A stretch of 64,000 bases of DNA from Pseudomonas haemolytica (GCF_009659625.1 NZ_VOIW01000008.1:1-64000), one strand, 5' to 3'; positions 51,872 through 61,920 are shown, counted from the first letter of the stretch. Program-made: numbers and translations. The notes: generated by a model from the sequence alone, not told the origin.

Positions 51872-54478
51872 TTAGCTGGCGACGATGTTGACAAGTTTGC
51901 CGGGCACCACGATCACTTTGCGGATCGTCAGGCCTTCGGTAAAGCGCAGCACGTTCTCGTTGATACGTGCAGCCGCTTCCACGTCTTCGCGACTGGCGCT
52001 GGCCGGCATGTCGATCTGGCCGCGCAGTTTACCGTTGACCTGGATAACCAGTTGCAGCGTGTCCTGTACCAGGGCGCTGTCATCCTGCACCGGCCAGCCG
52101 GCATCGATGACGGCACCGCTGTGGCCCAGGCAGCTCCACAGTTCGTGGCTGATATGCGGCGTGATCGGCGCGAGCAACAGGGTAACCGTTTCCAGGCCCT
52201 CCTGGATCAGCGCGCGATCTTGTTCAGTAGCCTGTGGGGCTTTTTCCAGCACGTTCATCAGGGTCATCACCTGGGCGATGGCGGTGTTGAACTTGTGGTT
52301 CTGCCCTACGTCCTGGCTGGCCTGGCGGATGGCCAGGTGGGTGCTGCGGCGAATGGCTTTCTGCTCGTCGTTCAAGGCCGCGACGTCCAGTTTGCCCGGC
52401 AAGCCCTGGCTGACATGAGCATGGGCCAGGCGCCAGACGCGCTTGAGGAAGCGGTGCGAGCCTTCGACGCCGGAGTCGGACCATTCGGCGCTCATGTCAG
52501 GCGGCGATGCGAACATCATGAACAGGCGGCAGGTGTCGGCGCCGAACTGGTCGATCATCGACTGCGGATCAACGCCGTTGTTCTTCGACTTGGCCATCTT
52601 CTCGGTGCCGCCGATTTCCACCGGCAGGCCGTCGGATTTCAGTTTGGCGCTGATGACCTTGGCTTTGCTGTCGCGTTCGAGCTCGACGTCCGCCGGGTTG
52701 AACCAGGTGTAGGCACCATTGGCTTCACGACGGTAGTAAGTCTCGGCGATCACCATGCCTTGGGTTAGCAGGTTCTTGAACGGCTCATTGGAGCTCACCA
52801 GGCCTTCGTCGCGCATCAGCTTGTGGAAGAAGCGCGCATACAACAGGTGGAGAATGGCGTGTTCGATGCCGCCGATGTACTGGTCCACCGGCAACCAGTG
52901 GTCAGCCGCGGATTTTTCCACCAGGCCGCCTTCATAGTGCGGGGAGGCGTAGCGGGCGTAGTACCACGAGGACTCGACGAAGGTGTCCATGGTGTCGGTT
53001 TCACGCTTGGCCGGTGCGCCGCATTTCGGGCAACTGCACTCGTAGAACTCGGGCATGCGCGCCAGCGGCGAGCCAGCGCCGTCCGGCACCACGTCTTCCG
53101 GCAGGACGACGGGCAGTTGATCTTCCGGCACCGGCACGTCACCGCAGGTATCGCAGTGGATGATCGGGATCGGGCAGCCCCAGTAGCGTTGGCGGCTGAT
53201 GCCCCAGTCGCGCAGGCGGAACTGGGTGCGTGAGGCACCGAGGTTTTTCTTGATCAGTGCGACTTCGATGGCGTCGAAGGCGCCGGCGAAGTCCAGGCCA
53301 TCGAACTCACCTGAATTGATCAGGGTGCCGTGCTCGCCGTAGGCGTCTTGCCACGGGGCCGGGTTGGTGTCGCCCGAGCTGGTGCGCACGACCGACTTGA
53401 TCGGCAGGTTGTACTGGGTGGCGAATTCGAAATCGCGTTCGTCGTGGGCCGGCACGGCCATGACGGCGCCGTCGCCGTAGTGCATCAGCACATAGTTGGC
53501 GACCCACACCGGCAGCTTCTCGCCGGTCAGCGGGTGTTCGACGAACAAGCCCGTCGGCAGGCCTTTTTTCTCTTGGGTGGCGACGTCGGCTTCAGCCACG
53601 CTGCCGCCTTTGCATTCAGCGATGAACGCCTGCAGCTCGGGGTTGTTCCGGGCGGCCAGGGTGGCCAGCGGGTGTTCGGCAGCGACGGCGACGTAGGTGG
53701 CACCCATCAGCGTATCCGGACGGGTGGTGAAGACTTTCAGCGCACCGGCTTCGCCGATGGAATCGACGTTGTACGGGAACTGCACTTCCATGCCCTTGGA
53801 CTTGCCGATCCAGTTGCGCTGCATGGTCTTGACCTGTTCAGGCCAGCCCGGCAGGTCGTCGAGGCTCGACAAGAGCTCATCCGCGTAGGCGGTGATCTTG
53901 AAGTAGTACATCGGGATTTCGCGCTTTTCGATCAGCGCGCCGGAACGCCAGCCGCGGCCATCGATGACCTGCTCGTTGGCCAGTACGGTCTGGTCGATCG
54001 GGTCCCAGTTCACAGTGCCGCTTTTTTTGTAGATCACACCTTTTTCGAACAGGCGCGTGAACAGCCATTGTTCCCAGCGGTAGTAATCCGGCTTGCAGGT
54101 GGTCACTTCGCGGGACCAGTCCACCGCCAGGCCCAGGCTGCGCAGCTGGGTCTTCATGTAGGCGATGTTTTCGTAGGTCCACTTGGCGGGCGCCACGTTG
54201 TTTTTCATCGCGGCGTTTTCTGCCGGCATGCCGAAGGCGTCCCAACCCATGGGTTGCAGGACGTTTTTGCCGAGCATGCGCTGGTAGCGAGAAATCACGT
54301 CGCCGATGGTGTAGTTACGCACGTGCCCCATGTGTAGCTTGCCGCTGGGGTAAGGGAACATCGATAGGCAGTAGAAAGTCTCCTTGCCTGGCTGTTCACT
54401 GACTTCAAAGGACTTTTGCTCGTCCCAGAAGGTTTGGGCGGCATTTTCTATTTCACGGGGCTGATATTGTTCGTGCAT
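51872..54478 (-). CDS. leuS: Leucyl-tRNA synthetase
   Basis: 868 residues, class I. HIGH motif in FPYPSGKLHMGHVRNYTIGD, editing domain around TTRPDTLMGATYVAVAAEHP, and the KMSKS loop reads KMAKS (GTEKMAKSKNNGVDP). The start is the ATG at 54478 (MHEQYQPREIEN); the reading frame runs open for 83 more codons upstream but with no synthetase similarity. It is the first gene of leuS-lptE-holA. Confidence 0.98.
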   Translation of the reverse strand: MHEQYQPREIENAAQTFWDEQKSFEVSEQPGKETFYCLSMFPYPSGKLHMGHVRNYTIGDVISRYQRMLGKNVLQPMGWDAFGMPAENAAMKNNVAPAKWTYENIAYMKTQLRSLGLAVDWSREVTTCKPDYYRWEQWLFTRLFEKGVIYKKSGTVNWDPIDQTVLANEQVIDGRGWRSGALIEKREIPMYYFKITAYADELLSSLDDLPGWPEQVKTMQRNWIGKSKGMEVQFPYNVDSIGEAGALKVFTTRPDTLMGATYVAVAAEHPLATLAARNNPELQAFIAECKGGSVAEADVATQEKKGLPTGLFVEHPLTGEKLPVWVANYVLMHYGDGAVMAVPAHDERDFEFATQYNLPIKSVVRTSSGDTNPAPWQDAYGEHGTLINSGEFDGLDFAGAFDAIEVALIKKNLGASRTQFRLRDWGISRQRYWGCPIPIIHCDTCGDVPVPEDQLPVVLPEDVVPDGAGSPLARMPEFYECSCPKCGAPAKRETDTMDTFVESSWYYARYASPHYEGGLVEKSAADHWLPVDQYIGGIEHAILHLLYARFFHKLMRDEGLVSSNEPFKNLLTQGMVIAETYYRREANGAYTWFNPADVELERDSKAKVISAKLKSDGLPVEIGGTEKMAKSKNNGVDPQSMIDQFGADTCRLFMMFASPPDMSAEWSDSGVEGSHRFLKRVWRLAHAHVSQGLPGKLDVAALNDEQKAIRRSTHLAIRQASQDVGQNHKFNTAIAQVMTLMNVLEKAPQATEQDRALIQEGLETVTLLLAPITPHISHELWSCLGHSGAVIDAGWPVQDDSALVQDTLQLVIQVNGKLRGQIDMPASASREDVEAAARINENVLRFTEGLTIRKVIVVPGKLVNIVAS

Positions 54479-54739
54479 GGCTACTTTTGAACTGGATAAG
54501 GGTGGCCTAATCCTCTTCTGTGCATTGTCCGGGTTGTTCGACACCAAAAAGCGGCGCGTCCGTGCCCAAACCCTGCGGGAAGTGGAGTTACAGGAAGCGC
54601 CGTAGCATACATGACCCCACTCTATCGAGGGAAACCCTGATTGCGCGGCAAGGGCCGTCTGTCGCGGCGCCGGGCAGGTGCAGCAACGGGGGCTACGCTG
54701 TTTATTGGGGAGCAAGTATTTCTTCAATGAGGTGAGGGG

Positions 54740-55057
54740 ATGGGTGAATCGCAGCGAACTTTAACGAAACCGCAGTTGTATGAGGGACTGATCGACCGAC
54801 TGGGTCGGGCATTGGATGCTGCAAGAACCGCAGGCCGATTGCGTGATGAACGGCCTTTGGAGCTGGAGTTGCGAGGCTTGAGCCAGGCAGAACTTGAACT
54901 GATCAAGACCTACCTGGAATTGAATCACCACCGCGCCTCTCCTGGGCAGGCCTCCCCGCCTGCTCAAGAGCCTCCTCGTTCGGCCAAGGTGATCTGGCTG
55001 AAGGATCTGGCGGCCGGCCGCGGCCCGGAGAAAAACCGGTCCGTACGGTGCAAGTGA
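54740..55057 (+). CDS. Small protein of unknown function
   Basis: 105 residues: MGESQRTLTKPQLYEGLIDRLG onward. Helical in the first 70 residues (DERPLELELRGLSQAELELIKTYLE), then Pro/Ala-rich and basic. GAGGTGAGG lies just before the ATG, a good ribosome site. It sits between divergent leuS and the YdcF-like gene. I do not recognise a named family, but its codon use is native and a real gene is likely. Confidence 0.65.
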   Translation: MGESQRTLTKPQLYEGLIDRLGRALDAARTAGRLRDERPLELELRGLSQAELELIKTYLELNHHRASPGQASPPAQEPPRSAKVIWLKDLAAGRGPEKNRSVRCK

Positions 55058-55154
55058 AGCACAGTGCTATCCGTTAATTTTCTCGAAACAGGCTGGTAAA
55101 GATTGTCGCTAAACCCCGTTGCATCTAGGCTTCGGGCATCTTTGGAGATGCCCG

Positions 55155-55916
55155 ATGCCTTTTCGCTATTTCATTAAACAACTGTTGTTGCCTCCCGGCA
55201 TTTTTTTGCTGTTGCTGGCGTGTGCCTGGTGGTTTCGCCGGAGTCGCCCACGCCTGGCCGGGTGGTGCTTTGCCTTGGGGCTCGGCGGCATGTGGTTGAT
55301 CAGCCTGCCGGTAATGGTGCAATGGAGTGCCCGTGCCCTCGAAACTGAACCGCCTTTGGCCCGTGAAGACTGGGCCACGCTAGCCCAGCGGGCCGATGCG
55401 ATTGTGGTGCTGGGCTCTGGGCGCGAGCGTGGAGATATCGCATGGGGCAGCGACCAGCCCACCGGCGTTGGCTTGGAGCGTGAGCGTTATGCGGCGCGTC
55501 TGGCCAAGGCGTCCGGGTTGCCGGTGCTGACCAGTGGCGGCTTGCATTACGGTACGCCGCCCAGTGAGGCCGAGTTGATGGCCGTGTCGATGCAGGATGA
55601 TTTCGGCGTCACCGTGCGCTGGAAAGAAGAACGTAGCCGCACCACCTGGGAGAACGCCCAGATGAGTGCCGAGATTCTGCTGCCTCAAGGCATCAAGCGC
55701 GTGATAGTGGTGACCCAGGCCTGGCACATGCCGCGCTCGGTGTGGAGCTTTGAGAAGGCCGGCTTCACTGTGGTGCCCGGGCCGGTGGGCTTTCTGGGCG
55801 TAGACCACGGCCGGCCGCTCGGCGGCTGGATGCCGGAGGTCAAGGCGGTGTGGCAGAGCGGGCAGTTGATCAATGAGGCGGTGGGGCAGGTGGGGTATCG
55901 GGTGTTTTACCGCTGA
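55155..55916 (+). CDS. YdcF/ElyC-like DUF218 membrane protein
   Basis: 253 residues. Two N-terminal membrane helices (about 10-26 and 38-55) precede the DUF218 domain: ADAIVVLGSGRERGDIAWG, ERERYAARLAKASGLPVLTSGG, KEERSRTTWENAQMSAEIL and VVTQAWHMPRSVW. ElyC/SanA-type proteins affect envelope and undecaprenyl-phosphate homeostasis; the exact activity is unknown. The start is the ATG at 55155 with GGAG 8 bases upstream. Confidence 0.88.
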   Translation: MPFRYFIKQLLLPPGIFLLLLACAWWFRRSRPRLAGWCFALGLGGMWLISLPVMVQWSARALETEPPLAREDWATLAQRADAIVVLGSGRERGDIAWGSDQPTGVGLERERYAARLAKASGLPVLTSGGLHYGTPPSEAELMAVSMQDDFGVTVRWKEERSRTTWENAQMSAEILLPQGIKRVIVVTQAWHMPRSVWSFEKAGFTVVPGPVGFLGVDHGRPLGGWMPEVKAVWQSGQLINEAVGQVGYRVFYR

Positions 55917-55938
55917 TTCTGCTGATTAAAATGCAGAT

Positions 55939-56032
55939 CAATGTGGAAGGGGGCTTGCTCCCGATAGCAGTGTGTCAGTCAGTACATTTGATGCTGACAC
56001 TCCGCTATCGGGAGCAAGCCCCCTCTCACATT
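55939..56032. repeat. REP pair between converging genes
   Basis: AATGTGGAAGGGGGCTTGCT...GCTATCGGGAGCAAGCCCC CTCTCACATT. Two inverted units face each other, with a spacer that itself pairs (TGTCAG.../...CTGACAC). It lies between the YdcF-like gene and lnt. Confidence 0.88.
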
Positions 56033-56049
56033 GTATTGTGTTTGTCCCG

Positions 56050-57573
56050 TTAGACGGTTTTGGACATCCGGCCGGCCAGCAGCGCCCAGCCAAATAGCAG
56101 CACACACACAATGATCAACGGCCACGAACGCCATTGCAGGTACGGTGTGAGGTTATGCATCGGTACCACTTCGCCGTAGAGAATGCCGCGCTCGAATTGC
56201 GGTATCTGCGCGGTGATCTGCCCAAACGGGTTGATCAACCCGGTCACGCCATTGTTGGTGGCGCGGATCATCCAGCGGCCAGCCTCCAACGCACGCATCT
56301 GCGCCATTTGCAGGTGCTGCAACGGGCCAATGGAGCGGCCGAACCAGGTGTCGTTGCTGATGGTCAGCAGCAGGTCGCTCTGGGCCGACAGGCCGGCGGC
56401 GAATTCCGGGTACACCACCTCATAACAAATGAACGGCGCGATTTGATAGCCCTTGGCCTGGAGCATGGCCTGGTCTGACGGGCCGCGGGCGAAGTCCGAC
56501 ATCGGCAGATCGAAGAAGGCAATCAGCCCGCGAAGCATGTCCTGCAGTGGCACGTACTCGCCAAACGGCACCAGCTTTTGCTTCAGGTAAGTGCCGTCTC
56601 CTTCCCCAACCACGGTGATGCCGTTGAAGTAGCGCTTCTGGTGGTGCAGTTCCTGGCGAATCGGCACCCCGGTGATCAGCGCGGTGTTCCGGTCGGCGGC
56701 AAACTTGCCCATCATGCCCAGGTAGCCCTCGACGGACTCCTTGAGCACCGGCACCGCGGTTTCCGGCCATACCAGCAGGTCGACACGCTTGGAGCTCAGG
56801 CTCATGTCGCGGTACAGGGCCAGTTGCGCATTGAGCTGCTCGGGGTCCCACTTCATGCTTTGCTCGACGTTGCCCTGGATCGCGGCCACGCTCAGCGGCG
56901 CGCCGGAGGGCGAGGTCCAGGCGTGATGCTTGAGCGCCAGGCCGGTGGCCCAGGGCGCGACCAGCAGCACCAGGCCAGCGCCAATAAAGGCATTGCGCTT
57001 GCCCGCCAGCAGGCGGGGCAGGTTGCACAGCAGCGCTGCGGTCAGCGCCAGCGCGAAGGAGATCAGCCACATCCCGCCCAGCGGCGCGAGGCCGGTCAGC
57101 GGGCCGTCGAGTTGACTGTAACCGGAGTACAACCAGGGGAAACCGGTGAGGAACCAGCCACGAAACGCTTCCTGGCCGACCCACAACGCCGCGAAGGTCA
57201 GTGCATCTGCTAATGGCGCTTCATTGCGGCGCAGCCAGCGCGCCCACAACCAGGCGGGCAGGGCAAAGAACCAGGCAATGGCTGCGGTGAACAGCAGCAT
57301 CAGGAACCCCGCCAGCAGCACCGAAGCGCCGCCGAAGTGGTGGATGCTGTAGTAGATCCAGCTGGTACCGGCACCAAACAGGCCGAAGCCGAAACACCAG
57401 CCACGGCCCAGGGCCTGGCGCGGTGTCAGCTCCCGCAGGCCGATATAGAACAAACCGACCGCTACCAGTGCCAACGGCCAGATATCGAACGGCGCCAGCG
57501 CCAGGGTAGTGATGGCGCCGGCCACCACGGCCAGCAAATTACCGGGCCAGCCGGGGCGGGTCAGACGGCGCAT
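56050..57573 (-). CDS. lnt: Apolipoprotein N-acyltransferase
   Basis: 507 residues: several N-terminal membrane helices and a periplasmic nitrilase domain with the Glu-Lys-Cys triad, in VWPETAVPVL, KQKLVPFGEYVPLQ and PFICYEVVYPE. It adds the third acyl chain to the N-terminal Cys of lipoproteins. It lies 8 bases downstream of corC; corC-lnt is the standard order. Confidence 0.97.
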   Translation of the reverse strand: MRRLTRPGWPGNLLAVVAGAITTLALAPFDIWPLALVAVGLFYIGLRELTPRQALGRGWCFGFGLFGAGTSWIYYSIHHFGGASVLLAGFLMLLFTAAIAWFFALPAWLWARWLRRNEAPLADALTFAALWVGQEAFRGWFLTGFPWLYSGYSQLDGPLTGLAPLGGMWLISFALALTAALLCNLPRLLAGKRNAFIGAGLVLLVAPWATGLALKHHAWTSPSGAPLSVAAIQGNVEQSMKWDPEQLNAQLALYRDMSLSSKRVDLLVWPETAVPVLKESVEGYLGMMGKFAADRNTALITGVPIRQELHHQKRYFNGITVVGEGDGTYLKQKLVPFGEYVPLQDMLRGLIAFFDLPMSDFARGPSDQAMLQAKGYQIAPFICYEVVYPEFAAGLSAQSDLLLTISNDTWFGRSIGPLQHLQMAQMRALEAGRWMIRATNNGVTGLINPFGQITAQIPQFERGILYGEVVPMHNLTPYLQWRSWPLIIVCVLLFGWALLAGRMSKTV

Positions 57574-57581
57574 ATCAATCC

Positions 57582-58421
57582 TTAGCGGGCAATAGGTGTC
57601 AGGCGAATCAAGTGAATACGGCGGCTGTCAGCATTCAGGATGCGGAAGCGATAGGCGCCAATCTCGGTCGTTTCGTTACGCTTAGGCAGATGCCCGAACG
57701 CACTCATCACCAGGCCGCCGACCGTATCGAACTCATCGTCGGAGAATTCGCTGTCGAAGAACTCGTTGAAGTTCTCGATCGGCGTCAGTGCCTTGATCAG
57801 GAAATCACCGCTGGGCAGCGGCTTGATGTAGCTGTCTTCTTCGACGTCGTGCTCGTCTTCGATGTCGCCGACGATCTGTTCCAGCACGTCCTCGATGGTC
57901 ACCAGGCCCGCCACGCCGCCGTATTCGTCGATCACAATGGCCATGTGATTGTGGTTGGCGCGGAATTCGCGCAGCAGCACATTCAGGCGCTTGGATTCAG
58001 GTACGAAGGTGGCCGGACGCAGCAGGTCCTTGATGTTGAAGCTGTCACCGTTCTCCTTGAGGATCAGCGGCAGCAGGTCCTTGGCCAGCAGGACACCCAT
58101 GACGTCGTCATGGCTTTCACCGATCACCGGGTAGCGCGAGTGCGCCGAGTCGATCACGGCCGGGAGGAATTCCCGTGGGGTCTGGGTCGCCTTGATGCTG
58201 ATCATCTGCGAGCGCGGGACCATGATGTCCCGTACTTGCAGGTCAGCCACCTGGATGGCGCCTTCGACGATGGCCAGCGCTTCGCTGTCCAGCAACTTGT
58301 TCTGGTGGGCCTCGCGCAGCAGCTCCAGCAGCTCCTGGCGGTTTTTCGGCTCGTGGGCAAAAGCCTGGGTCAGTTTACCCAGCCATGACTTCTGCCCGTT
58401 GCTCGATCGGTCTTCGCTCAT
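57582..58421 (-). CDS. corC: CorC/HlyC-family protein (YbeX)
   Basis: 279 residues. Two CBS domains (around VADLQVRDIMVPRSQMISIKATQT and VIDEYGGVAGLVTIEDVLEQIVGDIEDEHD) and a C-terminal CorC_HlyC domain (DEFDTVGGLVMSAFGHLPKRNE). It is thought to act in Mg2+/Co2+ efflux, and in E. coli YbeX also affects ribosome metabolism. It lacks a membrane domain, as is normal for CorC. Gene order phoH-ybeY-corC-lnt is preserved. Confidence 0.95.
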   Translation of the reverse strand: MSEDRSSNGQKSWLGKLTQAFAHEPKNRQELLELLREAHQNKLLDSEALAIVEGAIQVADLQVRDIMVPRSQMISIKATQTPREFLPAVIDSAHSRYPVIGESHDDVMGVLLAKDLLPLILKENGDSFNIKDLLRPATFVPESKRLNVLLREFRANHNHMAIVIDEYGGVAGLVTIEDVLEQIVGDIEDEHDVEEDSYIKPLPSGDFLIKALTPIENFNEFFDSEFSDDEFDTVGGLVMSAFGHLPKRNETTEIGAYRFRILNADSRRIHLIRLTPIAR

Positions 58422-58463
58422 AGCGATTACTCTAAATCCTTTGATATGACAGTTGAGTGTTGA

Positions 58464-58922
58464 TCAGTTTTCGTCGTCTGCGTATGGGTCGCGGTGACCC
58501 AGTTCTGCAAGCAACGTTCGTTCCAGTGCTTCCATTTCTTCGGCTTCGTCATCGTCTATATGGTCGTAACCCAAGAGATGCAAGCAGCCGTGGATGACTA
58601 GATGGGCCCAATGGGCCTCAAGTTCCTTGTTTTGTTCCTTCGCCTCACGCTCGACCACTTCGACGCAGATCACCAGGTCGCCCAGCAACGGGATATCCAG
58701 CAGCTCATCCGGTACGTCGGCGGGGAAGGACAGCACATTGGTCGCGTAGTCCTTCTGGCGCCAGGTGTGGTTCAGGTCGCGGCCTTCGGGCTCGTCGACC
58801 AGACGAATGGTCAGTTCCGAGTCAGCGCTGCGCTGGCGCAAGGCCAGGGTGCACCATTGACGGAACTGTTCTTCGCTGGGGGCGGGCGCGTCGGTGGCCA
58901 GCTGCAGATCTAGCTCAAGCAT
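58464..58922 (-). CDS. ybeY: Endoribonuclease YbeY
   Basis: 152 residues. The metal-binding H3 motif is HGCLHLLGYDH; the core DKDYATNVLSFP-like block (RQKDYATNVLSFPADVP) is present. It is a single-strand RNase for 16S rRNA maturation and 70S quality control. The start at 58922 (MLELDLQLA) overlaps the 3' end of phoH by 8 bases. Confidence 0.96.
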   Translation of the reverse strand: MLELDLQLATDAPAPSEEQFRQWCTLALRQRSADSELTIRLVDEPEGRDLNHTWRQKDYATNVLSFPADVPDELLDIPLLGDLVICVEVVEREAKEQNKELEAHWAHLVIHGCLHLLGYDHIDDDEAEEMEALERTLLAELGHRDPYADDEN

Positions 58923-59919
58923 CGCGGCGAACGTCCTTGGCCGGTGCGTCGTCCTTATGGTCGAAACGCTCATAGGCCTCGACAATGCGCTGCACCAGTG
59001 GGTGGCGTACGACGTCCTTGGGCATGAAGTGCGTAAAGCTGATGCCCGGCACGTCCTTGAGCACCTCGATCACCTGGGCCAGCCCGGACTTGGTGCCCTT
59101 GGGCAGGTCGACCTGGGTGACGTCACCGGTGATCACGGCCGTGGAGCCGAAACCGATACGGGTGAGGAACATCTTCATCTGCTCGACGGTGGTGTTCTGG
59201 CTTTCGTCGAGGATGATGAAGCTGTTGTTCAGGGTACGGCCACGCATGTAGGCCAGCGGGGCGATCTCGATCACCTGGCGCTCGATCAGCTTGGCCACGT
59301 ATTCAAAGCCGAGCATCTCGTAGAGTGCGTCGTAGAGCGGGCGCAGGTACGGGTCGATCTTCTGGGCCAGGTCGCCGGGCAGGAAGCCAAGCTTTTCGCC
59401 CGCCTCGACTGCCGGACGCACCAGCAGAATGCGCCGCACTTGCTCGCGTTCCAGGGCATCGACCGCACAGGCCACGGCCAGGTAGGTCTTGCCGGTACCG
59501 GCTGGGCCGATGCCGAAGTTGATGTCGTTGCCGAGGATTTCCTTGACGTACTTCTGCTGATTCAAGCCGCGCGGGCGAATCATGCCTTTTTTGGTACGCA
59601 GGGCCACGCTGGCTTCGGCCACCGGGTTATTGGCCAGGTCTTGCACGGCGGATTCCTGCAGGTACAGGTGCACCGTTTCCGGCGACAGCTCACTACCCTT
59701 GGTTTCGCGGTAGAGGCGGCGCAGCAGGTTTTCTGCAGACGTGGTGTGTTGGGGTTCACCAATGAGCTCGAACTGATTGCCGCGGTTGCGGATCTCGATG
59801 CTCAGGCGTTGTTCGATCAGGCGCAGGTGCTCGTCGAACTGTCCGCACAGGTTGGCGAAACGGCGAGCCTCAAACGGCTCGAGGAGAAAGCGATGGGGTT
59901 CTGCTATGGGTGCGTTCAA
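58915..59919 (-). CDS. phoH: PhoH-like ATPase
   Basis: 334 residues. Walker A is GPAGTGKTYLAVACAVDAL; Walker B and later motifs are FIILDESQNTTVEQMKMFLTRIG and VITGDVTQVDLP. It is an RNA-linked ATPase (YbeZ) forming a unit with YbeY. It is the first gene after miaB, separated by a REP element. Confidence 0.96.
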   Translation of the reverse strand: MNAPIAEPHRFLLEPFEARRFANLCGQFDEHLRLIEQRLSIEIRNRGNQFELIGEPQHTTSAENLLRRLYRETKGSELSPETVHLYLQESAVQDLANNPVAEASVALRTKKGMIRPRGLNQQKYVKEILGNDINFGIGPAGTGKTYLAVACAVDALEREQVRRILLVRPAVEAGEKLGFLPGDLAQKIDPYLRPLYDALYEMLGFEYVAKLIERQVIEIAPLAYMRGRTLNNSFIILDESQNTTVEQMKMFLTRIGFGSTAVITGDVTQVDLPKGTKSGLAQVIEVLKDVPGISFTHFMPKDVVRHPLVQRIVEAYERFDHKDDAPAKDVRRDA

Positions 59920-60020
59920 GGTTGCTTTTAGCCGCCCTTTGGCTGTTTAGGTGATAGAGAGGATAACGCCAGTGGCGCGGGTACGAAAGCACTTACGTCA
60001 TCGGAATGTTGCATGGTTCT

Positions 60021-60114
60021 AATGTGGGAGGGGGCTTGCTCCCGATAGCTGAGTATCAGTCACTGCATGTGTTGGTTGACACACCGCCATCGGGGGCAAG
60101 CCCCCTCCCACATT
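60021..60114. repeat. REP pair between miaB and phoH
   Basis: AATGTGGGAGGGGGCTTGCT...GGGGGCAAGCCCCCTCCCAC: two facing units separated by a spacer, closely matching those at 16209 and 55939. The ~215-base gap contains nothing else that I see. Confidence 0.9.
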
Positions 60115-60134
60115 GGAATTTGTTGATCTGCAAA

Positions 60135-61463
60135 TTATTGCACCAACGACCCACGCAACGAGTGCGGTTGCGCGGCATCGATGTGTACATCGGCAAACTG
60201 GCCAATCAGGGTTGGAGTATTGCAGCGGAAGTTGACGATGCGATTGTTCTCGGTGCGCCCCTGCAATTCACCCGGGTCTTTCTTCGAGTAATCCGTGACC
60301 AGGATGCGCTGGATCGAACCGACCATCTGTCGGCTGATTTCGAAGCCCTGCTGGTTGAGGCGGTGTTGCAGCGCGTTCAAGCGTTCCTTTTTCAGCTCCT
60401 CCGGGGTTTCGTCCACCAGGTCCGCCGCCGGTGTGCCCGGGCGCTGGCTGTAGACGAACGAGTAGGAGAAGTCGAAACCGACGTCCTCGATCAGCTTCAT
60501 GGTCTGTTGGAAGTCTTTTTCGGTTTCGCCCGGGAAACCGACGATAAAGTCCGAACTGATGCAGATGCCCGGCACGGCGGCGCGTAATTTGCGCAATTTG
60601 GATTTGTATTCCAGCGCTGTGTGGTTGCGCTTCATCGCCGACAGGATGCGGTCCGAGCCCGATTGCACCGGCAAGTGCAGGTGCTTGACCAGCTCCGGCA
60701 CTTCGGCGTGGGCCTGGATCAGGCTGTCGGAGAACTCCAGCGGGTGCGAAGTGGTGTAGCGGATGCGCTCGATGCCATCGACGGCGGCGACCACGCGGAT
60801 CAACTCTGCCAGGTCGGCCAGGCGCCCGTCATGGGTCAAGCCACGGTAGCCGTTGACGTTCTGGCCCAGTAGGGTCACTTCACGCACGCCGTTTTCGGCC
60901 AGGTGGATGATTTCCGACAGCACGTCGTCAAACGGGCGGCTGACCTCTTCGCCGCGGGTGTAGGGCACCACGCAGAAGGTGCAGTACTTGCTGCAGCCTT
61001 CCATTACCGACACGTAGGCGCTTGGCCCGTCGATGCGCGGCTCGGGCAAATGGTCGAATTTCTCGATTTCGGGGAACGACACGTCCACCTGGGGCAGCTT
61101 GGTGATGCGTGCGGCGTCGATCATGTCCGGCAGGCGGTGCAGGGTCTGCGGGCCGAAGACCACATCGACATACGGTGCGCGGTCGCGGATCGCGGCGCCT
61201 TCCTGGCTGGCCACGCAACCGCCGACGGCGATCACCATGTCCGGGTTGGCCAGTTTCAATTCACGCCAGCGGCCCAGCTGGGAATACACACGGTCCTGGG
61301 CCCGCTCGCGGATCGAGCAGGTATTGAGCAGGATCACGTCGGCATCTTCGGCGCGGGCGGTGACTTCCAGGGCCTGGTGTTCGCCCAGCAGGTCGACCAT
61401 GCGCGAGCTGTCGTACTCGTTCATCTGGCAACCGTGGGTTTCGATATAAAGCTTCTTGGCCAT
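60135..61463 (-). CDS. miaB: tRNA-2-methylthio-N6-dimethylallyladenosine synthase
   Basis: 442 residues. MTTase domain cysteines in THGCQMNEYDS, LLNTCSIRE and VGGCVASQEG; radical SAM motif CSKYCTFCVVPYTRG; C-terminal TRAM domain (about 380-442). It methylthiolates A37 of tRNAs that read UNN codons. The start is the ATG at 61463 (MAKKLYIETHG); an upstream TTG at 61475 is unlikely. Confidence 0.97.
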   Translation of the reverse strand: MAKKLYIETHGCQMNEYDSSRMVDLLGEHQALEVTARAEDADVILLNTCSIRERAQDRVYSQLGRWRELKLANPDMVIAVGGCVASQEGAAIRDRAPYVDVVFGPQTLHRLPDMIDAARITKLPQVDVSFPEIEKFDHLPEPRIDGPSAYVSVMEGCSKYCTFCVVPYTRGEEVSRPFDDVLSEIIHLAENGVREVTLLGQNVNGYRGLTHDGRLADLAELIRVVAAVDGIERIRYTTSHPLEFSDSLIQAHAEVPELVKHLHLPVQSGSDRILSAMKRNHTALEYKSKLRKLRAAVPGICISSDFIVGFPGETEKDFQQTMKLIEDVGFDFSYSFVYSQRPGTPAADLVDETPEELKKERLNALQHRLNQQGFEISRQMVGSIQRILVTDYSKKDPGELQGRTENNRIVNFRCNTPTLIGQFADVHIDAAQPHSLRGSLVQ

Positions 61464-61593
61464 GGGAATCGTCAACTGGTGGTAAAGAACCGCGCATTAT
61501 AGGGGTCATGCCCATCGGTTCCTAGCGCTGTGCATCGGGTGCCATGCTATAGTTCGCGCCCTCTTTTATATCCCCATGTGTTCCCCGCCCACC

Positions 61594-61920
61594 ATGACCA
61601 AACGTGAAGCTCCAATCTACAAGGTGATTTTCCTCAACCAGGGCCAGGTGTTCGAAATGTACGCCAAGCAGATCTATCAAAGTGATCTGTGGGGCTTCCT
61701 GGAAGTGGAAGAATTCGTCTTTGGGGAGCGCACCCAGTTGGTTGTCGACCCGGGCGAAGAAAAGCTCAAGGCTCAGTTTGAAGGCGTGGTGCGCAGCTTT
61801 GTGCCCATGCATTCGATTGTGCGCATCGATGAAGTCGAGCGCCTGGGCACGCCAAAGATCAGCGAGGCACGGGGCACGAGCAATGTCATGCCGTTTCCGA
61901 TGCCGATGCCTGAGAAGTAG
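61594..61920 (+). CDS. DUF1820 protein
   Basis: 108 residues: MTKREAPIYKVIFLNQGQVFEMYAKQIYQSDLWGF, then EFVFGERTQLVVDPGEEKLKAQFEGV and SFVPMHSIVRIDEVE. This is the DUF1820 family, conserved in gammaproteobacteria with unknown function. The start is the ATG at 61594, preferred over one at 61576 because it is where the family similarity begins. It is divergent from miaB. Confidence 0.92.
   Translation: MTKREAPIYKVIFLNQGQVFEMYAKQIYQSDLWGFLEVEEFVFGERTQLVVDPGEEKLKAQFEGVVRSFVPMHSIVRIDEVERLGTPKISEARGTSNVMPFPMPMPEK

Noticed and set aside
51872..54727. LeuS extended by 83 residues to 54727
   Set aside because: The extension has no synthetase similarity and contains a basic, Cys-rich non-conserved sequence; MHEQYQPREIE is the family start.
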